Numbered from the stretch's first letter, positions 34,242 to 44,461 are shown. The stretch is DNA of 64,000 bases from Ruegeria sp. AD91A (GCF_003443535.1 NZ_CP031946.1:124001-188000); one strand, 5' to 3'. Notes: generated by a model from the letters alone, not told the origin. Translations and numbers: made by a program.

Positions 34242-35135
34242 ATGGCAGAGCATGTGAATATCGAGCGTCGTCGACAGGCCATCTACGGTTGGATCCTGTT
34301 GTCACCAGCGGCAATTCTACTGACGACCTTTGCGTTTTATCCTTCGCTTGCGACCTTGTGGTCGAGCTTGTTCAGCCGAGAAACCAGAAGACGCCCCAGC
34401 GAATTTGTCGGCGGCGAGAACTATGCCGACCTGTTCGCCGACCCAACCTTTTGGAAAGTTGTCGTGAACAACTTGATCTATGCGGGTGCGACCATCCCTA
34501 TTTCTATTGCAATTGCGCTTTCGATGGCGCTTTGGGCGAACTCCAAGATCCCGGCTCGCGGGTTTGTACGCACCGCCTATTTCACGCCTACGGTCCTGCC
34601 AATGATCGCCGCGGCTAACCTTTGGCTGTTTTTTTATACTCCCGGATTGGGTGTGCTCGACCAGATTGGCGGTCTGTTTGGCCTTCCCTCAATCAACTGG
34701 CTGGGACAGCCTGAAACTGCGCTGTGGGCTGTAATTATCGTGACGATCTGGAAAGAGGCTGGGTTTTTCATGATCTTCTATCTGGCGGCCTTGCAGACGA
34801 TCCCTGAGGACCTCAAGGAAGCTGCCGACATTGAAGGCGCCAGCCGCTGGACCTACACGCGCCGGATCGTGCTGCCGTTGTTGATGCCAACGACGCTATT
34901 TATCATGGTCAATGCGTTGATCAACTCTGTGAAATTGATCGATCATTTGTTCATCCTGACCAAGGGCGGGCCCAACGACGCCTCCAAGCTTATCCTTTAT
35001 TACATCTGGGAAATGGCCTTTGCCTTCTTTGATGCGCCCCACGCAGCGGCAATGACCATCCTGGTGCTTGTCGTGCTTGGCGTGGTTGCCGGCGTCAAAT
35101 TCACCATTCTCGACAAGCGGACCCATTACCAATGA
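34242..35135 (+). CDS. UgpA-like ABC transporter permease
   Basis: This 297-residue membrane protein of the binding-protein-dependent (MalF/UgpA) type has six segments. It carries the ATPase-contact loop EAADIEGASRWTYTRRIVLPLL near residue 205. I start at ATG 34242 rather than ATG 34209 because the latter lies inside the stem-loop. Its stop overlaps the next permease by four bases. Confidence 0.9.
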   Translation: MAEHVNIERRRQAIYGWILLSPAAILLTTFAFYPSLATLWSSLFSRETRRRPSEFVGGENYADLFADPTFWKVVVNNLIYAGATIPISIAIALSMALWANSKIPARGFVRTAYFTPTVLPMIAAANLWLFFYTPGLGVLDQIGGLFGLPSINWLGQPETALWAVIIVTIWKEAGFFMIFYLAALQTIPEDLKEAADIEGASRWTYTRRIVLPLLMPTTLFIMVNALINSVKLIDHLFILTKGGPNDASKLILYYIWEMAFAFFDAPHAAAMTILVLVVLGVVAGVKFTILDKRTHYQ

Positions 35136-35941
35136 GCGGATTTTCCAGGCATATCGAGTCCTTTGGCGCACTGTTGTTGGCCGTGATCTGGATTTCCCCG
35201 CTGGTCTTTGCCTTTTGGGCGGCTTTCCACAGTACCTCTGACGCGGTCAACTTTAACATCACGTCACCATGGACTCTCGACAATTTCCGCACCGCTTGGG
35301 AGGGGGCGCCGTGGCTACGCTATTTCCTCAACACCTTCCTTTTAGTGACGGTGATCCTTATTGGTCAGTTCTTTGTCACGACGCTGGCAGGATTTGCCTT
35401 TGCCCAGGTCCAGTTTCCGGGTCGGGATTTCGTGTTCATCCTCGTGCTGATGCAACTTTTCATCCTGCCCGAAGTGTTGATCGTGGAAAACTATGCAATG
35501 GTGTCACGCCTCGGATTGTTTGACACGATTATTGGCGTCGGAATGCCCTATATGGCCTCTGCCTTTGGCATTTTCCTAATGCGGCAGGCGTTTAAGGGCG
35601 TTCCTATAGAACTGCATGAGGCAGCGCGCGTCGAAGGCTGCGGCTGGTTCGGAATTCTTTGGCGAGTCTATGTGCCCTTAGCGCGTCCGACATATCTTGC
35701 TTATGCGTTGGTGTCGGTATCGACCCACTGGAACAACTTCCTCTGGCCGCTCATCGTGACCAACTCGCCCGACACACGACCGCTGACGGTCGGCTTGTCG
35801 ATCTTTGGCGCACCGGAAAATGGTGTGGATATAAGCGTCATTTCGGCGGCAACGATGATGTCCGTTGCGCCCTTGTTGATCGCGTTCCTCGTGTTCCAGC
35901 GTCAATTCGTTCAGGCCTTCCTGCGCGCGGGGATCAAATAG
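35132..35941 (+). CDS. UgpE-like ABC transporter permease
   Basis: This 269-residue MalG/UgpE-type permease has six membrane segments and the EAA loop ELHEAARVEGCGWFGILWRV near residue 160. It pairs with the upstream permease. The phosphoesterase gene starts two bases after its stop. Confidence 0.9.
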   Translation: MSGFSRHIESFGALLLAVIWISPLVFAFWAAFHSTSDAVNFNITSPWTLDNFRTAWEGAPWLRYFLNTFLLVTVILIGQFFVTTLAGFAFAQVQFPGRDFVFILVLMQLFILPEVLIVENYAMVSRLGLFDTIIGVGMPYMASAFGIFLMRQAFKGVPIELHEAARVEGCGWFGILWRVYVPLARPTYLAYALVSVSTHWNNFLWPLIVTNSPDTRPLTVGLSIFGAPENGVDISVISAATMMSVAPLLIAFLVFQRQFVQAFLRAGIK

Positions 35942-35943
35942 TC

Positions 35944-36738
35944 GTGGCGACATTTCTTCATCTAAGTGACTTGCACGCGGTATCGCGCGGCGATTTATGT
36001 TCAGGCGTGCTTGATACCCGCGCGATCCTGATTGGGGTCATCGACCGATTGATTGAAAAAGGTGAAGCTCTTGGCCCGCTCGACGCGGTTCTTGTCACTG
36101 GTGACGTCAGCGAAGATGGCAGCCCGGACAGTTACGATTTCGCGCGCGCGCAACTGGAGCGGTTTGACCTGCCGATTTATGTTGTTCCTGGAAACCATGA
36201 TGTGCGCAAGCCAATGCAAAAGGCCTTTTCGGGTTTGGACATCATGCCGGCGGACGGGCTTATCGATTGGGCGGACACGGTGGGCGATACCCGTGTTATC
36301 GGGCTTGATACGCTCGTTGAAGGACAGGGTGGTGGCAGGCTGCGCGTGGAGAGTCTTGATCTTTTGGAGCGGGAGCTTTCTGGTTCTGACGGGCCGGTTG
36401 TCGTTATGTTACATCATCCGCCGTTTAGCACCGGAATTGATTTCATGGATGTTATCGGATTGGAGAACCAATCCGATCTGGCAGAAATTCTTGCAGCGCA
36501 CTCTGGAGAGATCACGGTGTTGGCTGGGCATGTCCACGGCGTTCACATTGGTCGCGTTGGCGGTCACGTTGCCATGACAGCGCCGGGCCTTTGCAGCGGT
36601 TTTGCACTGGACCGACGCGCGGTGGCTCCGGTAGGTTTTTTTTCTGGACCTACGGGCTGCGCAGTTCTCGAGACCGGAAAGAGCGGTATATGGAGCGCTG
36701 TTTCGCTAGACGCTGCCGAAGGACCGTATTCATTCTGA
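35944..36738 (+). CDS. Calcineurin-type metallophosphoesterase (GpdQ/CpdA-like)
   Basis: This 264-residue class III phosphodiesterase shows every metal-binding box: DLH in FLHLSDLHAV, GD in VLVTGDVSEDG, GNHD in VVPGNHDVR, HH in VMLHHPPFS and GHVHG in VLAGHVHGVH. GpdQ-type members hydrolyse glycerophosphodiesters, and CpdA-type members hydrolyse cyclic nucleotides. I take GTG 35944 as start, because the longer open frame lies inside the permease gene. Direct linkage to a Ugp-like importer favours cleavage of imported glycerophosphodiesters in the cytoplasm. Confidence 0.83.
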   Translation: MATFLHLSDLHAVSRGDLCSGVLDTRAILIGVIDRLIEKGEALGPLDAVLVTGDVSEDGSPDSYDFARAQLERFDLPIYVVPGNHDVRKPMQKAFSGLDIMPADGLIDWADTVGDTRVIGLDTLVEGQGGGRLRVESLDLLERELSGSDGPVVVMLHHPPFSTGIDFMDVIGLENQSDLAEILAAHSGEITVLAGHVHGVHIGRVGGHVAMTAPGLCSGFALDRRAVAPVGFFSGPTGCAVLETGKSGIWSAVSLDAAEGPYSF

Positions 36739-36771
36739 AGTGGCCGGATTGGCCCGGAAACCAAAGACTCG

Positions 36772-38436
36772 GTGATGATGGATAGCTCACCCATAATTAT
36801 TGTTTTGAATTTGGCTGCTGCTGCGGCACTTCTGATCTGGGCTGTTCGCCTTGTGCGCACCGGTTTTGAGAGAGCCTTTGGAAGCCAGCTGCGGCTTTGG
36901 TTGCGTCGGTCGACGGGAAACCGTTTTGCCGCAACGGCAACCGGCACGCTGACCGCGATCCTGCTGCAAAGCTCCACTGCCGTCGCAATGCTGCTTGCCG
37001 GGTTCATGGCCGCGGGTTCGGTCGGCGGCACCGCCGGGTTGGCCATTATTCTGGGGGCGGACCTTGGCTCTGCCATCGTAGCCCAGATCATGAATTCCCG
37101 GATTGCTTTGCTGACGCCCTTGCTACTTTTGATCGGGGTGGTGATTTTCCTGCGCAGTTCCCGGCGCAGCGTGCGCCAAGTTGGTCGGATCCTGATTGGG
37201 TTGGCCCTGATTTTTCTATCGCTTGACCTTATTCGCGATGCCAGCGCGCCGCTGGCAAACAGCGAGGCCGCTTCGGGGGCCTTGATTTACCTGTCTGCTG
37301 ATCCGTTGACGGCATTTTTGCTGGCGGCGTTTTTTGCCTGGCTGGTACATTCCAGCGTTGCAGCGATATTGTTGTTTGCAACTCTTGCGGCTCAGGGCGT
37401 TCTGCCCCTGTCGGCGGCCTTTGCCATGGTTCTTGGCGCCAATCTAGGCGGTGCCTTTATTGCGTTTGTTCTGACCTTGCAGGCCGATGTCTCGGTGCGG
37501 CGGGTCGTGTCTAGCAACTTGTTCCTGCGTGGCGGTGGGGCGGGGCTGGTGCTGTTTTTGCTCCATCGACTTGACGGTGTTGACCTTGTTCCCGGGGGCA
37601 GCCCCGTACAGCAGGTTTTGAACCTGCATCTTCTGTTCAACCTTGCGCTTCTTGTTGTCTGTATTCCGTTTCTTGGCCCGATAATGCGTTTGGCGGAGAG
37701 TATTTTCGCTGATGATAATAAAAACAGCGCCAAGACCAACGGACGCACGGCCCTGGATCCTTCGGTTCAGAACCAGCCGTCGCGCGCCTTTGCCTGTGCG
37801 CATCGTGAGTTGGTCGAAATGGGCAATAGGATCGAGATCATGATGCGGGAATCAATGTCACTTTTTGACAATTACGATGATGCCATTGCTCAAAAACTGA
37901 AGATGGAAAAGGTCGAAATTGACCGAATGTCGCTCGACCTGCGGGTTTATTTGTCTGGTGTCAAAAGCGACAATCCGAAAGAGGACACCGGTACGCGGGC
38001 ATTTGATCTGTCCGGCGTGGCGGTGAACCTTGAGGCCGGGGCAGATACAATTGCACGGAAAATGGTCGAATTGGCCAAGCGCAAGAGTGCGGAAAACGTG
38101 AGCTTTTCGGAAGAGGGCTGGCGGGAACTGACCGATTTCTATGACCGTGTGTTGCGCAACGTTCAGTACGGAATCGCTGTACTGATGACTGAGGATGCCG
38201 GGGCTGCACGGGAGCTGGTGCAGCAAAAGGAAATGATCCGCGAAATCGAGAGAAAGCTGGAGCGCGCGCACCTTACCCGGCTGCGTGCTGGAGTGTCCGA
38301 AACCATCGAAACCAGTGCAATTCACCTTGATCTGTTGCGCGCCCTGAAAATGTTAAACACGGCATTCGCGATGATCGCCTATCCGCTTTTGAAAGAAAGT
38401 GGACAGTTGTTGGAAAGCCGATTGGCAAATGAATAG
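36772..38436 (+). CDS. Na+/phosphate cotransporter family protein with PhoU-like tail
   Basis: This 554-residue membrane protein carries the NptA/PhoU family's paired repeats, here LLQSSTAVAMLLAGFMAAG near residue 62 and a second LVHSSVAAILLFATLAAQG near 185, each with the conserved (Q/H)SS. About 9-10 membrane segments are followed by a helical PhoU-like domain from about residue 345. Members move phosphate with sodium. After phosphodiester and phosphomonoester cleavage it could import or export the phosphate released. Confidence 0.85.
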   Translation: MMMDSSPIIIVLNLAAAAALLIWAVRLVRTGFERAFGSQLRLWLRRSTGNRFAATATGTLTAILLQSSTAVAMLLAGFMAAGSVGGTAGLAIILGADLGSAIVAQIMNSRIALLTPLLLLIGVVIFLRSSRRSVRQVGRILIGLALIFLSLDLIRDASAPLANSEAASGALIYLSADPLTAFLLAAFFAWLVHSSVAAILLFATLAAQGVLPLSAAFAMVLGANLGGAFIAFVLTLQADVSVRRVVSSNLFLRGGGAGLVLFLLHRLDGVDLVPGGSPVQQVLNLHLLFNLALLVVCIPFLGPIMRLAESIFADDNKNSAKTNGRTALDPSVQNQPSRAFACAHRELVEMGNRIEIMMRESMSLFDNYDDAIAQKLKMEKVEIDRMSLDLRVYLSGVKSDNPKEDTGTRAFDLSGVAVNLEAGADTIARKMVELAKRKSAENVSFSEEGWRELTDFYDRVLRNVQYGIAVLMTEDAGAARELVQQKEMIREIERKLERAHLTRLRAGVSETIETSAIHLDLLRALKMLNTAFAMIAYPLLKESGQLLESRLANE

Positions 38437-38963
38437 ACGGTTTCATAGAGTGATGAAGATACAGTCTTTTCATCGATTGTGGTATTCGCAATCGCCCTAT
38501 TGGATATTTCCGAACTGCTTGGCGGCAAAAAACCTATGTCTGCTGTGGGCTGGCCAACCGCCATTGTTTGCTATTATGCCGATGGCGGCTTCGTCCGCAT
38601 AGCGGTCGCTCGAAATATTCAGGCGAACGTCGGCATTGAGCCCATAGGCGACATAGGTGATGAGCGTAGTATTTGTCGTTTGGGCGGAACAGGAAGTTTG
38701 CTGTATTCGCAAAAGATCGACGGGCCGGAAAATACACGAACTTTTATCAATAGGCCTGTCCGGAACCTGCCAGCTGCGGTCTGGCAAAAAAAGTGCCGAG
38801 TGATGCTGTCAACCGGCTTTTGGTTCCGGATGGGAAGATCTGCAAACCTGAAGGAAAAGACACTGGCCGCACCTCGCAAACCTGGCATGGCATCGGGACA
38901 ACATTTTTTTCAAAGTGGCCGCCGAAGGTTCCGCTCCTTGGGAATAATTATTAACTTGCGAAT
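38437..38963. other. 527-bp gap before the giant helicase gene
   Basis: A 162-codon frame on plus and a 96-codon frame on minus overlap here, but neither has a motif, a ribosome site or alphaproteobacterial codon use. The last 60 bases are AT-rich and would hold the helicase promoter. I see no recognisable gene or mobile element. Confidence 0.5.
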
Positions 38964-41900
38964 ATGAAAAACTTAATTTCCCGCGGCATATCGAAGGCCC
39001 TTGGCCGTGGCAGACCACAGCCACTCGAAAACTCAGAGGCTATTCCGGAGGAAATTAAGAGTACTCAAATGCCACGGGAACAATCCGAAATCTCGTCGCG
39101 CTGTCTGTCGATTGATTTGGAAGTTGATCCCAAGGAAGCCAAGTTGTTTGCCTTTGCAGCCGTGCCGGAAGGCGATGGAGAGGGGATTATTCATCGGAAA
39201 GGTGATCCGAAGGCCGCGCTTGAAAAGCTCGACTTGTTTTGCGCCGGTTTCGCACATGTCATTGGTCACAACATTCTGCGCCATGACCTGCCGCATCTCA
39301 TGGCGGTCTCGCCGCGCTTCGCAAAGCTCGCGGACGGACCGATTGACACGCTGTGGCTCAACCCCTTGGCGTTCCCGCGCAATCCCTACCATCATTTGGT
39401 CAAGCACTACCGCGATGGGCGGCTTCAAAGTGGTCACGTCAACGATCCCGAGCTCGACGCGCGTCTTGTGTTCGAGGTTCTTCACAACCAGATCGACGCC
39501 TTCGTCTCGCTGAACACGTTGTCGCCAGAAACGATGATCGCCTATCACTGGCTGTGCTGCCGAGGTCCCAGTAGCGTCGGATTTGATCGGTTGTTCAGCG
39601 ACGTGCGCGGGGCGCCCATCCCGACGGAAGCGGAGGCGCACGAGGCCATTCAGGCGTTGCTAAAAGACGTGGCCTGTGGCAGGCAAGTGGACGCTCTGCT
39701 CGAGCGGCTCTCGGACACTGGACTGGGTTGGCCGATGGCATATGCGCTCGCTTGGATTTCGGTCGCTGGTGGGGATTCTGTCATGCCGCCTTGGGTGCGG
39801 GCGCAGTTCCGTGATGCAGCGCGGCTTGTCAAAGACCTGAGAGATACAAATTGTCGTGATCCGAACTGTGCCTATTGCGCAGAGCACAATGAGCCCACCC
39901 GTGCACTCGAACGTTGGTTCGGCTTTCCAAGTTTCCGCCCGGAACCAGTCGACGAAAACGGACGCCCGCTTCAAGAAAAGATTGTGGCGACGGCCATGGA
40001 AGGCGACAATTTGTTGGGTATCCTGCCGACGGGCACTGGTAAATCCATCTGTTACCAGATCCCCGCGTTGTCTCGGTTCGACAAGACCGGGGCCTTGACC
40101 GTCGTAATATCGCCGCTTGTAGCACTGATGGCAGACCAGGTTCAGGGCTTGGTACGGGCCGGAATTTCCTCAGCGGTTACGATTAACGGGTTATTGTCTT
40201 TGCCCGAGCGTCAGGATGCGCTCGACAAGGTGCGGCTTGGGGATGCTGCGATCCTTTTGATTTCGCCCGAACAACTGCGCAGCACAACAGTTCGGTCTGT
40301 TCTGGCACAGCGCGAGGTGGGACTTTGGGTACTGGACGAGGCGCACTGCGTGTCTAAATGGGGACACGATTTCCGACCCGACTATCGCTACGTTTCGCGG
40401 TTTATCAAGGAAAGCTCAGGCGACGAACCGGCTCCGGTGCTTTGCTTGACCGCGACAGCGAAGCCGGACGTCGTGCAGGACATCCGCAGTCATTTCAAAG
40501 AGCGGTTGGGGTCCGAGCTGGTGTTGATCGACGGAGGCGCATCACGGTCGAACCTGAGTTTCCAGGTGCTGCCAACGCAGCGGGCAACCAAGATGGCCGA
40601 TATCCTCGACACGATCGAGGTCAAGCTTCCGCGTGAGGGCGTGTCGGGAGCGGTCGTCTATTGTGCGACCCAAAACGCTACCGAGCGCGTGGCGGAGTTC
40701 TTAAAACAACAGGGCATCGCCGCTGAACGGTATCACGCAGGCCTCAGCCCCGATGACAAACGTGAGATTCAGGAGGACTTCCGCGTCGGCAATCTCCGCG
40801 TGATCGCAGCCACCAACGCCTTTGGGATGGGGGTCGACAAGCCGGACATCCGTCTGGTGGTTCACGGGGACGTGCCTGGGTCGTTGGAAAACTACCTGCA
40901 AGAGGCGGGTCGCGCCGGGCGGGACCGCGAGCCCGCAAACTGCATCCTGTTGTTCAATACCGAAGACGTTGATCGTCAGTTCAGCCTCAGCGCGCGTTCT
41001 CGACTCGCGCGGCACGAAATCGGCGCGATCCTGAAGGCGCTTCGACGCCTTGATGCTCGGACTGGAAAAGGCGGCGAAATTGTCGCAACACCCGGTGAGA
41101 TCGTTCATGAGGAGAAAGAGCGAGACTTCCAGCGGGACAGCAACACCGACGATACGCGGGTGAAGACGGCCGTCGCCTGGTTGGAAGAAGCACACCTTCT
41201 GAACCGCGAAGAAAACCGGGTGCAGGTGTTTCCCGCCTCGCTCCGAATAAGGAGCATGCGGGAGGTCCGTGAAATCCTGGCATCCGCCGAGATTACCGAG
41301 CGGCGGCGCAAGGATCTGGCCGTAATCGTGCAGCATATCATCAACGCGCCGCAGGAAGAGGGCATCACCACGGACGAGCTCTGCGGCGTCAGCGGGCTTA
41401 CGATGTCGAGCCTACGTAAAGCCTTGGCGGATCTCGAGGCCCTGGGGATCGCAAAGGACGACACAAACATCACCATCTTCGTGCATGTAGGCGTCGAGAA
41501 TGCCTCGTCGAAGCGCTTCGAAGCGGCATCCCGGTTGGAAGCTGACCTGATTGCAGTCCTTAGGGAGCAAGCGCCAGACGCGGACATCAATGAGGCTGCG
41601 CCCTGCCATCTGGCCTCAGTGGCGCAGGCCTTGCGGGAGCGGGGACACGCCTCCGTACGGCCCGATATTGTCGAGGGTTTGCTCCGTGGGATGGCGCAGG
41701 ATGGCCGCGACATGGACGGCGGAAAAGGCAACATTGGCCTGCGCAAGGTGTCCAAAGGCAGTGTCATGGTGCGAATCCAAAGATCATGGGGGGTAATCGA
41801 ACAGACCGCTCAACTTCGCAGGCAGGCCGCAGAGCGTTTGGTTTCACACTTGATAAACAAGGCTCAGGCAGGTCTGCGTCGGAAAGACGTTCCTGTCGAG

Positions 41901-44180
41901 ACCACGCTTGGCGACCTTCTTGCAGCGATCAACAGCGATGCGCTGTTGCGAGCATCTGTCAATGATCCAGCAAAACTTATGGACCGGGCGCTTCTTTGGC
42001 TGCACGAACAGCAGGTGATGACTCTGGGCAAGGGATTGTCCGTGTTCCGATCCGCCATGACGCTGCACATCAATCCGAAAGGCGGCGCTTTTACCACCCA
42101 ACATTTCGCGCCGCTCGAAGACCATTACACCGAACAGACCGTCCAGACCCACGTGATGGCGGCTTACGCGAGCAAGGGCATCGACGATATCGATCAGGCC
42201 CAGCAGCTCGCGCATGACTATTTCGAAATGGAGCAGTCCGACTTCATGAAAGCTTGGATGCCGGGGAAGATTTCAGAGTTCCGACGGCAGGCAACGCCTC
42301 AGTCTTACGCCGAGATCGTCGACAATCTGGGGAATGCGACACAAGAGCAGATCGTGCGTGACGACCGCGAACAGACCAATGTCCTTGTGCTCGCAGGGCC
42401 GGGATCGGGCAAGACACGCGTGTTGGTCCATCGCATCGCCTATCTGGTTAGGATCAAGCGCGAAGATCCAAACGGTATACTGGTGCTCGCCTACAATCGT
42501 CACGCGGCCGCCGAGATTCGGGAACGCTTGCGTATGCTGATTGGCGAAGATGCTCGCTTCGTCACAGTCTTAACCATCCATGCCTTAGCCATGCGGTTGG
42601 TTGGCGCGAGTTTCGCCGGACGGGTAGCGGCCGACGAACCTGATTTCGAGACGCTTCTGATTGATGCGGCACGTCTCTTGCGTGGCGACGGGTTGGACAA
42701 AATCGAGGCCGAAGCCTTGCGAGAGACTTTGATCCAGGGGTTCCGCTGGATTCTCGTAGACGAATATCAGGACGTGGGACCAGAGGAATACGCCTTGATC
42801 GCGGCGGTGGCCGGTCGCAGTATCGACGACCCCGATCAACGGATTAGCCTGTTCGCGGTCGGCGATGACGACCAAAATATCTACGCGTTTGCCGGCGCAT
42901 CGGTGCGCCACATCCGGCAATTCGAACAGGATTATTCAGCCAAGCCGGTCTTTCTGACTGACAATTACCGCTCGTCGAAAAACGTCATCAGCGCAGCGAA
43001 CGCCGTGATCGAAGGATCTCGGGAACGTATGAAAACAGGGCATGGGATTACCGTCGACAAATCGCGGCAAAAGGACCCCGCAGGGAGTATCATGGAAAGC
43101 CTCGATCCGGTTGCGCAGGGACGGGTCCAAATCCTTGGCTGCCCGGCCGGAAATGACGCTCAGGCCCTTGCGGCTGTCAACGAGATGATCCGCCTGTCAA
43201 AACTGATCCCGGATTGGAGCTGGAAGGGCGCGGCAATCATTTCTCGTGATTGGCGCAAGCTTCTGTCGGTCCGTGATTTTGCCGAGGCGCATGGAATTCC
43301 AGTCGAAATGGCGAACGAAAACTTACCAAGTGTTTGGCGCACCCGTGAGATGCGGAGGTTCATCGACGGCCTACGCGAGAGGCACGCAGCCTTGGTCAGT
43401 TTGAGCGACCTTACCGAAACCCTGAACACGATACCCTCAAGCCGTTGGACTGACCGTATCGGCGAGGGACTTGGCCAACTTGCGCGTGAAGTTGATGGCA
43501 AAGCGCTCCCGAGCCCTGACGTGATGGAATGGTTTGCTGAATGGTCGAAAGACTCATGGGGCGAGCAGCGTGGCCTCAAGTTGTTGACGGCGCATCGCGC
43601 GAAAGGCCTCGAATTCGACGATGTCGTGATCCTGGATGGTGGTTGGGAACGGCCCTCGCGAAACGAAGATCAGGACGCGCCGAGGCGTTTGTTCTATGTC
43701 GCCATGACACGTACGCGGCGCAATTTGATCGTCATGAGTAACGACAATCACGAATACCTTCCCACCGAGTCGCCTTCCGTCGTCAAGCGGCACGTGGTGC
43801 CCGACTTGGCGACAGTCCCTGGCCCGCGCCGGTTCTTTCAATCGCCAGAAATGAAGATGGTCGACTTGTCGTTCGCAGGGCGCCAAGGTGATCGGCACAT
43901 TGTTCATGACGCGATCGCTGAAGCGCAGGTTGGCGCGCCAATCAAGCTCGCCAGTGTTGGAGATCGCTGGCAGATCGAGGATATTCAAGGGCGGGTCCTC
44001 GGGCGGATGGCAAAAGCATTTACGCCCCCGATTGGCACGAAATTTGTCACCGGCGAGATCGCGGCCATCATACACTGGCGTAAGGAAGATGCCGATGAGC
44101 GTTTTCATCACCTGATGAAACGCGCCAATTGGGAAGTCGTGGTGCCTGAACTGGTATTCGAAGAGGTCAAAAGCGGCTGA
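38964..44180 (+). CDS. Giant DEDD-exonuclease-like / RecQ / UvrD fusion helicase
   Basis: This 1738-residue protein joins three DNA-processing units. Residues about 45-170 resemble a DEDD exonuclease (SIDLEVD near 49, GHNILRHDLPHL near 100, DPELDARL near 162). A Cys cluster (CRDPNCAYC) near 297-305 looks zinc-binding. A RecQ helicase spans about 325-660 (GTGKSICYQIP near 357, DEAHCVSKWGHDFRPDY near 457, GMGVDKPDIR near 621, QEAGRAGRD near 648), followed by winged-helix-like segments. A UvrD/Rep helicase spans about 1130-1600 (GPGSGKTRVL near 1144, DEYQDVG near 1265, GDDDQNIYAFAGA near 1300, LTAHRAKGLEFDD near 1540, VAMTRTRRN near 1578). A short C-terminal beta-rich tail ends it. The ATG has only a weak ribosome site. 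Context suggests island-borne DNA repair or anti-phage activity. Confidence 0.9.
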   Translation: MKNLISRGISKALGRGRPQPLENSEAIPEEIKSTQMPREQSEISSRCLSIDLEVDPKEAKLFAFAAVPEGDGEGIIHRKGDPKAALEKLDLFCAGFAHVIGHNILRHDLPHLMAVSPRFAKLADGPIDTLWLNPLAFPRNPYHHLVKHYRDGRLQSGHVNDPELDARLVFEVLHNQIDAFVSLNTLSPETMIAYHWLCCRGPSSVGFDRLFSDVRGAPIPTEAEAHEAIQALLKDVACGRQVDALLERLSDTGLGWPMAYALAWISVAGGDSVMPPWVRAQFRDAARLVKDLRDTNCRDPNCAYCAEHNEPTRALERWFGFPSFRPEPVDENGRPLQEKIVATAMEGDNLLGILPTGTGKSICYQIPALSRFDKTGALTVVISPLVALMADQVQGLVRAGISSAVTINGLLSLPERQDALDKVRLGDAAILLISPEQLRSTTVRSVLAQREVGLWVLDEAHCVSKWGHDFRPDYRYVSRFIKESSGDEPAPVLCLTATAKPDVVQDIRSHFKERLGSELVLIDGGASRSNLSFQVLPTQRATKMADILDTIEVKLPREGVSGAVVYCATQNATERVAEFLKQQGIAAERYHAGLSPDDKREIQEDFRVGNLRVIAATNAFGMGVDKPDIRLVVHGDVPGSLENYLQEAGRAGRDREPANCILLFNTEDVDRQFSLSARSRLARHEIGAILKALRRLDARTGKGGEIVATPGEIVHEEKERDFQRDSNTDDTRVKTAVAWLEEAHLLNREENRVQVFPASLRIRSMREVREILASAEITERRRKDLAVIVQHIINAPQEEGITTDELCGVSGLTMSSLRKALADLEALGIAKDDTNITIFVHVGVENASSKRFEAASRLEADLIAVLREQAPDADINEAAPCHLASVAQALRERGHASVRPDIVEGLLRGMAQDGRDMDGGKGNIGLRKVSKGSVMVRIQRSWGVIEQTAQLRRQAAERLVSHLINKAQAGLRRKDVPVETTLGDLLAAINSDALLRASVNDPAKLMDRALLWLHEQQVMTLGKGLSVFRSAMTLHINPKGGAFTTQHFAPLEDHYTEQTVQTHVMAAYASKGIDDIDQAQQLAHDYFEMEQSDFMKAWMPGKISEFRRQATPQSYAEIVDNLGNATQEQIVRDDREQTNVLVLAGPGSGKTRVLVHRIAYLVRIKREDPNGILVLAYNRHAAAEIRERLRMLIGEDARFVTVLTIHALAMRLVGASFAGRVAADEPDFETLLIDAARLLRGDGLDKIEAEALRETLIQGFRWILVDEYQDVGPEEYALIAAVAGRSIDDPDQRISLFAVGDDDQNIYAFAGASVRHIRQFEQDYSAKPVFLTDNYRSSKNVISAANAVIEGSRERMKTGHGITVDKSRQKDPAGSIMESLDPVAQGRVQILGCPAGNDAQALAAVNEMIRLSKLIPDWSWKGAAIISRDWRKLLSVRDFAEAHGIPVEMANENLPSVWRTREMRRFIDGLRERHAALVSLSDLTETLNTIPSSRWTDRIGEGLGQLAREVDGKALPSPDVMEWFAEWSKDSWGEQRGLKLLTAHRAKGLEFDDVVILDGGWERPSRNEDQDAPRRLFYVAMTRTRRNLIVMSNDNHEYLPTESPSVVKRHVVPDLATVPGPRRFFQSPEMKMVDLSFAGRQGDRHIVHDAIAEAQVGAPIKLASVGDRWQIEDIQGRVLGRMAKAFTPPIGTKFVTGEIAAIIHWRKEDADERFHHLMKRANWEVVVPELVFEEVKSG

Positions 44181-44461
44181 AAGGGTCATCAGAAAGCTTC
44201 AGGGCGGCAAGTAAGTCGGTCAAGCCGTCGTTCGCTGCACTTGCAATATAGGACTGCTCGTGGTCGTAATTACACATTCCAACAAACTGATTTATCGGCA
44301 ACTTTGTCCCGCATCTCGTACATAGGGACCGGTTTGACAAGCGTCAGTTTCCGCCGGAAGCGGTGCTTCGAGATCGAAACCACAGTTGGGCACCCGTCAA
44401 TGGCCGCTTGGCGTTGGAGACCTCCCTACCGCGATCAGTTCAGGGAATGCGTCGATACGTG

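Noticed and set aside
38479..38967. 162-codon plus frame before the giant helicase
   Set aside because: No motif or ribosome site, and it overlaps the helicase start in another frame. It could be a small unknown gene, but nothing supports it.
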